32,354 nucleotides of DNA from Bryobacteraceae bacterium (GTDB taxonomy: Bacteria; Acidobacteriota; Terriglobia; Bryobacterales; Bryobacteraceae). A program made the translations under genes and the position numbers. Shown one piece after another: positions 26,866 through 32,354 of the stretch. Below the pieces are notes generated by a model. That model saw only the letters and a program-made list of their open reading frames with translations. It was not told the origin of the DNA and made no database searches. Each line of letters begins with the position of its first letter. Positions within the stretch are counted from its first letter, which is position 1. The DNA lies in contig JASHOO010000416.1 in NCBI GenBank assembly GCA_030041035.1, positions 1 through 32,354 on the forward strand. The letters run 5' to 3'.

Positions 26866-27666
26866 CTATTCTCCCAAATAAAACTCGCCTGTCGCTATGA
26901 TGTCCGCCGGGCCGGACAGGAACAATTCCCCATTTCCCCGAAGTTCCAGCGGGCCCGCCGGGGTCCTTACGGTCACCGGGCTTTCCACCAGGCCCCGGCT
27001 CATGGCCGCCGCAACGGCCCCCGTCGACCCCGTCCCCGAACTCCATGTTTCGCCCGCACCTCGCTCATAAAAAACGACTTCGAGGGTATGCCGATCCCTT
27101 GTCCGGAAAAACGAAACATTCGTGCGATGGGGAAAATTCGGGTGAGATTCAATCTCCGCACCCATCTTGCGCCAATCGAAATCAAAGTTTTCCACAGGCA
27201 CTGCGCACTGCGGATTCCCCACCCAAACTAGTGTGGCCGCTCTTGCTCCGCTCGCCAGCGGGAGCAAAATATTTGTCTCCTGGATCTGGGGAACCCCCAT
27301 GTTCATCTCGAAAGTGAATTGCAGGCCCTTCCGCTCCAATAGCCGCAGATGCTTGATCCCAGCACCCGTGCGGATGCGGACCTCCGAAGCCTTGAGGCCC
27401 TGGTATATCAAAAACGCCGCTGCACATCGAGTGCCGTTGCCGGAGATCTCTGCCATGCTGCCGTCGGCATTATAGAGACGGATCTCGCCATCCGCGCCCT
27501 CGCCGCCCGGACCCACATGCAGCCACCCGTCCGCACCCACGCCTGAATGCCGGTCGCAGATGGCTCGCGCCACATCCGGCATTTTTGCTCCCTCGGCGAG
27601 TGCCGCGACCGGCGTCAGCAGAAAGTCATTCTTCGCGCCGTGCGCTTTGCAATATGGAATCTTCAT
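26866..27666 (-). CDS. dapF: Diaminopimelate epimerase homologue (second catalytic Cys replaced by Ser)
   Basis: MKIPYCKAHGAKNDFLL; SGNGTRCAAAFLI; YERGAGETWSSGTGSTGAVAAAM. Confidence 0.85.
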   Translation of the reverse strand: MKIPYCKAHGAKNDFLLTPVAALAEGAKMPDVARAICDRHSGVGADGWLHVGPGGEGADGEIRLYNADGSMAEISGNGTRCAAAFLIYQGLKASEVRIRTGAGIKHLRLLERKGLQFTFEMNMGVPQIQETNILLPLASGARAATLVWVGNPQCAVPVENFDFDWRKMGAEIESHPNFPHRTNVSFFRTRDRHTLEVVFYERGAGETWSSGTGSTGAVAAAMSRGLVESPVTVRTPAGPLELRGNGELFLSGPADIIATGEFYLGE

Positions 27667-29248
27667 GGATTGACGGCAGCGCGTCGTTGGGCGCAGTATG
27701 ACGCTGCCAGATCTCGATCACCGGCGCGTACCTGACCATGATTCGCTGCATCAGATCGTAATTCGGCCCGCGGCGTCGCGCATGATTAATGGCTGTTTGC
27801 ACCGGGTCTCCGCCCATCACCACCGCCCATTGTTCCCACAACGCCAGGTCCGGCCGCAACCGCGCCACGTCGAAGGCCAGCCCGTTGTCGCCCGTCAAGG
27901 TATCCTTCAAAGGAACACCCGCTTCGCGGAAAATCGCGGTTATATCGCCAAAAGAAGTGAAAACCCCGTCACCGGCGTGGTAGTGCGCCCGCAAATAATC
28001 CGCCGCCTGCTGCGACCACGTCCGCCGTGCCACCGAGTTGTATTGCGATTCCTTCCACGTAATCCATGTATCCGGGCGTGGATTCCACAGCCACGGCGCA
28101 ATGCTGATGCCGAGCACGGCAAGCACCGAAAGGAATTTCCGTAGACCCGTGCCAAAAACCAGGGCGGCTCCGCCCAGGGCGAGAAACGGCAGTAATGCCA
28201 GGCCATAACGGGTGTTGTAAATGCCGTGCGGCGGAAGGTGGAACAGATGAATGGGCGAATCGCCCGAATGGATGTTCAGAATGTAAAACAGGCCGGGAAG
28301 AGCCAGGAACAGAATGGGCCAGAAAGCGCGCTTCCAGAGGGCGGCGAGAATGCCCGCCGCACCCAGGAAGAACAATGGGGCGCCCGAACAGGCGCGTACG
28401 GCCCAGCCGTAATAGATCCACGCAAGCCGCCAGTCCCCCTTTCCGGGATAAGGGAGGCCGCGCTGAATGGCTTTGGCTGAGGCCGCTCCGCTGTAGAACT
28501 CCAGAATATTGTCGAAAACCCACCAGTTGAAGGCGAGCCACAAAAGGGGGCCGACCGACGCCATGACGCCGAAGACGAAAGCCGCACGGAAGCGATGGCG
28601 GGCGGTCAGAAAGAAATACGCCGTCACGAAGGGGATGAGAAACCAGGCGTCGTAACGCGTGAGCGTGCCGAAACAGACGGCCAGCCCTGCGCCTCCAGCA
28701 CTCCAGAGAGACTGCGATTCACGGAATCGCACAGTGAAGTAGAGCGTGGCCGCCAGCGAGGCGAAAAAAACCACTTCGGTCATCGGGATGGATTGCAGAT
28801 ACAGGGCGTTGGGATTGAGGGCGTAAATTGCGGCAGCTACCGCGCCGGCCGCTGTGCTGCGAAAAATGCGGCGCACGGCGCCAAAGAAAAATGTGACTCC
28901 GACGACGAAACATGCCGCCGGTGGAATCGCGCCCGCCAGCCCGCTCCGCCAAAGCCCGTCATACCGAACCAGCGGTAGCAAGAGGATGTGCACCATCGGG
29001 AGCCATGACGTTCCAAGCTGCTCATAGCCCGGAGTCCGCGAATCCAGGACGCGCCGCGCAATGTTGAGGTGCGCCTCCGCATCTCCGTAGTAGAGCGTCC
29101 ACCCCTGGCGACAGGTGAGCCACACGGCACCCGCGCTCAGCAGCCCGGCAAGAACCGTCACCACCGCAACCGGCAACCAACTCCGCCGTGCGGCCTGCGC
29201 CGCGGCCTCAGAACTCGGTGAAGGCTTTGAATTCTCGATAACGGGCAT
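27626..29248 (-). CDS. Multi-pass membrane glycosyltransferase-like protein (GT-C/family 39-like)
   Basis: TLYYGDAEAHLNIARRVLDSRTPGYEQLGTSWLPMVHILLLPLV acidic-loop region and many hydrophobic helices. Overlaps both neighbours by 41 bp. Confidence 0.65.
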   Translation of the reverse strand: MPVIENSKPSPSSEAAAQAARRSWLPVAVVTVLAGLLSAGAVWLTCRQGWTLYYGDAEAHLNIARRVLDSRTPGYEQLGTSWLPMVHILLLPLVRYDGLWRSGLAGAIPPAACFVVGVTFFFGAVRRIFRSTAAGAVAAAIYALNPNALYLQSIPMTEVVFFASLAATLYFTVRFRESQSLWSAGGAGLAVCFGTLTRYDAWFLIPFVTAYFFLTARHRFRAAFVFGVMASVGPLLWLAFNWWVFDNILEFYSGAASAKAIQRGLPYPGKGDWRLAWIYYGWAVRACSGAPLFFLGAAGILAALWKRAFWPILFLALPGLFYILNIHSGDSPIHLFHLPPHGIYNTRYGLALLPFLALGGAALVFGTGLRKFLSVLAVLGISIAPWLWNPRPDTWITWKESQYNSVARRTWSQQAADYLRAHYHAGDGVFTSFGDITAIFREAGVPLKDTLTGDNGLAFDVARLRPDLALWEQWAVVMGGDPVQTAINHARRRGPNYDLMQRIMVRYAPVIEIWQRHTAPNDALPSIHEDSILQSARREE

Positions 29249-30122
29249 CGATTTCCGCTCGGCTCAGATCACGAAAACGGTCCGGGCCGAACTTCTCGCA
29301 ACAGAAACTGCCCATCACAGACCCGTAGATCACGGCGCGCCGCAGCTCCCGGTGATCCATCTTGTGCCGCGGATCGATCCCGCGCCCCGCCAGATATCCC
29401 ATGAAACCGCCGGCGAAGCAGTCGCCCGCGCCGGTGGGGTCGAAAACGTCCTCCAGCAGAAAGCCGGGCGCCATAAAATGATCCCCACCCTGAAACAGGA
29501 TGGCGCCGTACTCGCCTCGCTTGATTACCAGAGTGTGCGGGCCCATGGCCATGATCCTGGCAGCCGCGCGCCGCAGATTCTGCTCGCCCGCCAGCATGCG
29601 CGCCTCGCCGTCGTTGATCAGTAGAAAATCCCACTCGCGAATCGTGGCCAGCAGCTCGTCGCGATAGTCCCGAATCCAGTAGTTCATCGTGTCGCCGCCC
29701 ACGAAGCGCACGCCATTCATCTGCGCCCGCACGCTCCGCTGTAGCGCCGGCTGAATATTGCCCAGCAGCAGGTACGGCGCCGACCGGTACCCCTCCGGCA
29801 GCTTGGGATCGAAATCGGCAAACACGTTGAGGTCGGTCACGAGCGTAGTCCGGTCGTTCATATCCGCCGAATACACCCCAGCCCAGAAGAACGTCTTGCC
29901 CGGTACGCGTTCGAGTCCTTCGAGATCGATCCCGCGGCTCTTCAGAAACTCGATATCCGTGCGCGCAAAATCATCGCCCACCACCCCCACGATCTTCGCC
30001 TGCGTGAAAAAGCTCGCCGCCAGGGAAATATAGGTGCATGAGCCGCCCAGTATCCGGTCCACTTTTCCGTGCGGCGTTTCCAATCCGTCGTACGCGACGG
30101 AACCCACTACGACAAGTGACAT
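29208..30122 (-). CDS. PfkB family carbohydrate/nucleoside kinase
   Basis: GGSCTYISLAASFFTQAKIVGVVGDDF and the anion-hole motif DVFDPTGAGDCFAGGFMGYLA. Confidence 0.9.
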   Translation of the reverse strand: MSLVVVGSVAYDGLETPHGKVDRILGGSCTYISLAASFFTQAKIVGVVGDDFARTDIEFLKSRGIDLEGLERVPGKTFFWAGVYSADMNDRTTLVTDLNVFADFDPKLPEGYRSAPYLLLGNIQPALQRSVRAQMNGVRFVGGDTMNYWIRDYRDELLATIREWDFLLINDGEARMLAGEQNLRRAAARIMAMGPHTLVIKRGEYGAILFQGGDHFMAPGFLLEDVFDPTGAGDCFAGGFMGYLAGRGIDPRHKMDHRELRRAVIYGSVMGSFCCEKFGPDRFRDLSRAEIDARYREFKAFTEF

Positions 30123-30162
30123 CAGAACGATTGTAGAGGTTCCGGGTGTCAGGTTTCAGCCC

Positions 30163-30918
30163 TCACTCCCGCAAAAACGCCCCCGCCGTCTTCAGAAACT
30201 CCGGCCACCTCTCACCGAGCACCGCGCCGTGGCCGCTATTGGGCACGATCCACAGGCGAGATTGCGGAATGGCTTTCGCCATCTCCACAGACAACTCCAC
30301 CGGATACAACGGATCGCGATCGCCCTGCACAATCAGCGTCCGCGTTTGAATCGTCGAAAGGTACGGCGGCGTAAAATTCATGTCGTCATAACTGTCGGCA
30401 AACGCTCTGGTGCTGGCCAGAATCGCTTGGATCTGCGCATCCCCTCCGGGATGCCGGCGTCGTAGGATTTCCCACTGCGCCTCCGGCAGATTATCGGGAT
30501 ACTGGCGCATGATGGACCGCGCCTGCGCCGGGAAATACGGCGTCGCGCTCACCACGACCATCGCCTTCACGCGCGCCGGCTGCCATGTTGCCATGTGCAG
30601 CAACACGTTTCCGCCGCCGCTGATGCCCACCCCGTTGCAGGTGCGGATTTCGAGACGATCGAGCAGCGCCAGCATATCCCTGGCCGCATCCTGATGCCGG
30701 AACGGATTCGTGAGAATGCCCGACCGTCCATGGCCGCGCAGATCAGGCACAATCAAGCGGAACGTTTTGTCCCAATCGGGAGTCAGCCCCTTCCAATCCT
30801 GACTCGAACCCGAGAAACCGTGCAGCAGCAAAACCACCTCGCCGGTCCCGCGCGTCTCAAAGTAAATCTGCACGCCGTTGAGCGTCTCGATCCTTCCCGC
30901 CGGTTCTTCACCCGTCAC
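30163..30918 (-). CDS. Alpha/beta hydrolase
   Basis: EVVLLLHGFSGSSQDWKGL; VPDLRGHGRSG; nucleophile elbow GVGISGGGNVLL; IVQGDRDPLYP; PNSGHGAVL. Start set at GTG 30918 because of a strong AAGGAGG SD. The listed 578-aa ORF is over-extended. Confidence 0.88.
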   Translation of the reverse strand: MTGEEPAGRIETLNGVQIYFETRGTGEVVLLLHGFSGSSQDWKGLTPDWDKTFRLIVPDLRGHGRSGILTNPFRHQDAARDMLALLDRLEIRTCNGVGISGGGNVLLHMATWQPARVKAMVVVSATPYFPAQARSIMRQYPDNLPEAQWEILRRRHPGGDAQIQAILASTRAFADSYDDMNFTPPYLSTIQTRTLIVQGDRDPLYPVELSVEMAKAIPQSRLWIVPNSGHGAVLGERWPEFLKTAGAFLRE

Positions 30919-30955
30919 CCGAAACCTCCTTACCGCCAGTTTGCTTGTGTCCCCC

Positions 30956-30992
30956 AAAAACAAAAACCGCCCGCGCTTCATGCGCAGGCGGT
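30956..30992 (-). terminator. Rho-independent terminator-like hairpin on the minus strand, upstream of the alpha/beta hydrolase
   Basis: Minus strand ACCGCCTGCGC-ATGAA-GCGCGGGCGGT followed by TTTTGTTTTT; 10 of 11 stem pairs, 5-nt loop. Confidence 0.65.
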
Positions 30993-31044
30993 CTATCTCA
31001 CTAGCGTAACACCTGCAATCCGGCGCCTGAGCTAAAATCACCCC

Positions 31045-31905
31045 ATGACCGCAACCGCCGCACGGCTCTTCCTGTGTTCGCTCCTCCTTCTTCCCGCCCT
31101 TGCGCAAGATCAGCCGCGGGTCATTCCGCTCTGGCCCAACGGCGCGCCTGGGTTCGAGAACCGGCGCAACGAGCCGGAGATCGCCCAGGATTACTACATT
31201 CGCAACATCCACAACCCGTCGCTTACAGCCTATCTGCCGCTGCCGGACAAGGCCACGGGCGCGGCAGTCGTTATTTGCCCGGGAGGCGGCCACCGCCTGC
31301 TTGTCTTCAAAGCGGAAGGCGAAGATCCCGGCCGCTACCTCGCCGGTCTGGGCGTCGCCGCGTTCGCACTCAAATACCGTCTGGCCCGCGAGGAAGGCTC
31401 GCCCTACTCGCTCGAAAAACATCCGCGCGAAGACGGACTGCGCGCTATGCGCCTGGTGCGCAGCCACGCGCAGGAATGGGGCATCGATCCCAACCGCATC
31501 GGCATCATGGGATTCTCGGCGGGCGGCGAGGTTGTCTCCTGGGTCACCTTTATGCCCAACGACGGCGACCCGAACGCGCCCGACCCGATCGACCGCCTTA
31601 GCGCCCGCCCCAATTTCGTGATTCAGATTTATCCCGGACCGCTGGGCATTCCCTCGAGCGTCGCGCCCGATGCGCCACCCGCGTTCGTGGCAGCGGCGAA
31701 TGATGACGAGTGCTGCTCCGCCTCGACTGTGAAACTGCTCGAAGCCTATCGCGCCGCCAAAGCCCCGGTCGAAGCCCACATCTTCGCCCATGGCGGCCAC
31801 GGCTTCAACATGGGCTATCGCTCCAAACTGGAGAGCCTCAAAAACTGGCCGCAGCGCCTGGCCGATTGGTTGAATGACAACGGCTTTCTCAAGCCGCATC
31901 CCTAG
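31045..31905 (+). CDS. Secreted alpha/beta hydrolase (BD-FAE/acetylxylan esterase-like)
   Basis: Signal MTATAARLFLCSLLLLPALAQ; VIPLWPNGAPG; AVVICPGGGHRLL; GIMGFSAGGEVVSW; HIFAHGGHGFNMG. Confidence 0.88.
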   Translation: MTATAARLFLCSLLLLPALAQDQPRVIPLWPNGAPGFENRRNEPEIAQDYYIRNIHNPSLTAYLPLPDKATGAAVVICPGGGHRLLVFKAEGEDPGRYLAGLGVAAFALKYRLAREEGSPYSLEKHPREDGLRAMRLVRSHAQEWGIDPNRIGIMGFSAGGEVVSWVTFMPNDGDPNAPDPIDRLSARPNFVIQIYPGPLGIPSSVAPDAPPAFVAAANDDECCSASTVKLLEAYRAAKAPVEAHIFAHGGHGFNMGYRSKLESLKNWPQRLADWLNDNGFLKPHP

Positions 31906-31983
31906 GTGTTGGAACAGAGGCGCAGGTTGGCGCCGGGGCTGAATCCCCGATTCTGAACCTCAAATCCCCCGCAGTCGCGCTGC

Positions 31984-31989
31984 TATAAT
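31984..31989 (+). promoter_or_regulatory. Consensus -10 hexamer TATAAT
   Basis: TATAAT, 6 nt upstream of the inferred TTG start at 31996. Confidence 0.5.
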
Positions 31990-31995
31990 TTCAAT

Positions 31996-32354
31996 TTGCC
32001 CTCCCAAACGCTCCATTCCGTTTGCGCGCTTGATTGCCCGGATGCCTGCGGCTTGCTGATCAACGTCGAAAATGGCCGCGGCAGCCGCCTGCGCGGAAAC
32101 CCCGAGCATCCTGTCACCCGCGGCTTCTTGTGCGGTAAGGTGGCCCGCTATCTCGAACGCGAGTACTCGCCCGATCGCCTCCTCTACCCCCAGCGACGCG
32201 TCGGCGCCAAAGGCGAAGGCCGTTTTGCGCGCATTACCTGGGATGAAGCGCTGGATGAAATCGCCGCGCGCCTCCAATGCATCGCCGCTGAGTTCGGACC
32301 CGAATCGGTCCTGCCTTACAGCTACGGCGGTTCCATGGGCTATCTGCAAGGCGG
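31996..32354 (+). CDS. Molybdopterin oxidoreductase (DMSO reductase superfamily), N-terminal fragment truncated by the window end
   Basis: Own translation from TTG 31996: (M)PSQTLHSVCALDCPDACGLLINVENGRGSRLRGNPEHPVTRGFLCGKVARYLEREYSPDRLLYPQRRVGAKGEGRFARITWDEALDEIAARL. 4Fe-4S Cys motif and typical ITWDEALD segment. Missing from the ORF track because there is no stop codon. Confidence 0.85.
   Translation, partial: MPSQTLHSVCALDCPDACGLLINVENGRGSRLRGNPEHPVTRGFLCGKVARYLEREYSPDRLLYPQRRVGAKGEGRFARITWDEALDEIAARLQCIAAEFGPESVLPYSYGGSMGYLQG

Noticed and set aside
27626-29248. Two 41-bp gene overlaps (27626-27666 and 29208-29248) as a programmed feature
   Set aside because: Equal lengths look like coincidence; the starts are not independently proven and the overlaps may shrink with a different start for the membrane protein.
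30919-31899. N-terminal extension of the alpha/beta hydrolase ORF (578 aa version)
   Set aside because: Antisense to the esterase gene and crosses a terminator-like hairpin; a strong SD and GTG at 30918 define the start.
1-32354. CRISPR arrays, tRNA genes, IS elements or defence islands
   Set aside because: Read for direct repeats, clover-leaf patterns, transposase motifs and nuclease or toxin motifs; none could be supported.

Overview
GC-rich bacterial chromosomal window. Protein style suggests an acidobacterium, possibly of the Bryobacter/Solibacter type; this is an inference, since no marker gene was searched. Coding density is high and most of the window is ordinary housekeeping and metabolic content. 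From left to right it holds: DUF1385 (5' truncated)-prfA-prmC-dinB-priA; a trypsin-like S1C/PDZ protease; a GT-C-like membrane protein and a GT2-methyltransferase fusion on the minus strand; a minus-strand group of a dienelactone-hydrolase remnant, a cyclophilin and a secreted isochorismatase-like hydrolase; a NIPSNAP protein; a divergent AIM24/hemerythrin pair; a nitrilase; purC-cvpA-Fis-type HTH-HAD-HIT; an L-lactate permease; a BON protein; a DPP-IV-like S9 peptidase; a FecR-like protein; a receiver-only response regulator; a minus-strand cluster of PfkB kinase, membrane glycosyltransferase, DapF-like epimerase and UDP-sugar dehydrogenase; two alpha/beta hydrolases; and the 5' end of a molybdopterin oxidoreductase that the ORF track misses. 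I found no CRISPR array, tRNA, rRNA, transposon or convincing defence or secretion system. I do not see a clear undescribed multi-gene system. The best second-look items are: (i) a recurrent TANNNT-N6-8-start arrangement suggesting leaderless transcription; (ii) a DapF homologue whose second catalytic Cys is Ser; (iii) a terminator-like hairpin located in the 5' leader of an alpha/beta hydrolase gene; (iv) a near-consensus sigma-54 promoter in front of the BON gene; (v) a palindromic operator-like site upstream of the fecR-like promoter; and (vi) a dienelactone hydrolase fragment still ATGA-coupled to its downstream gene.
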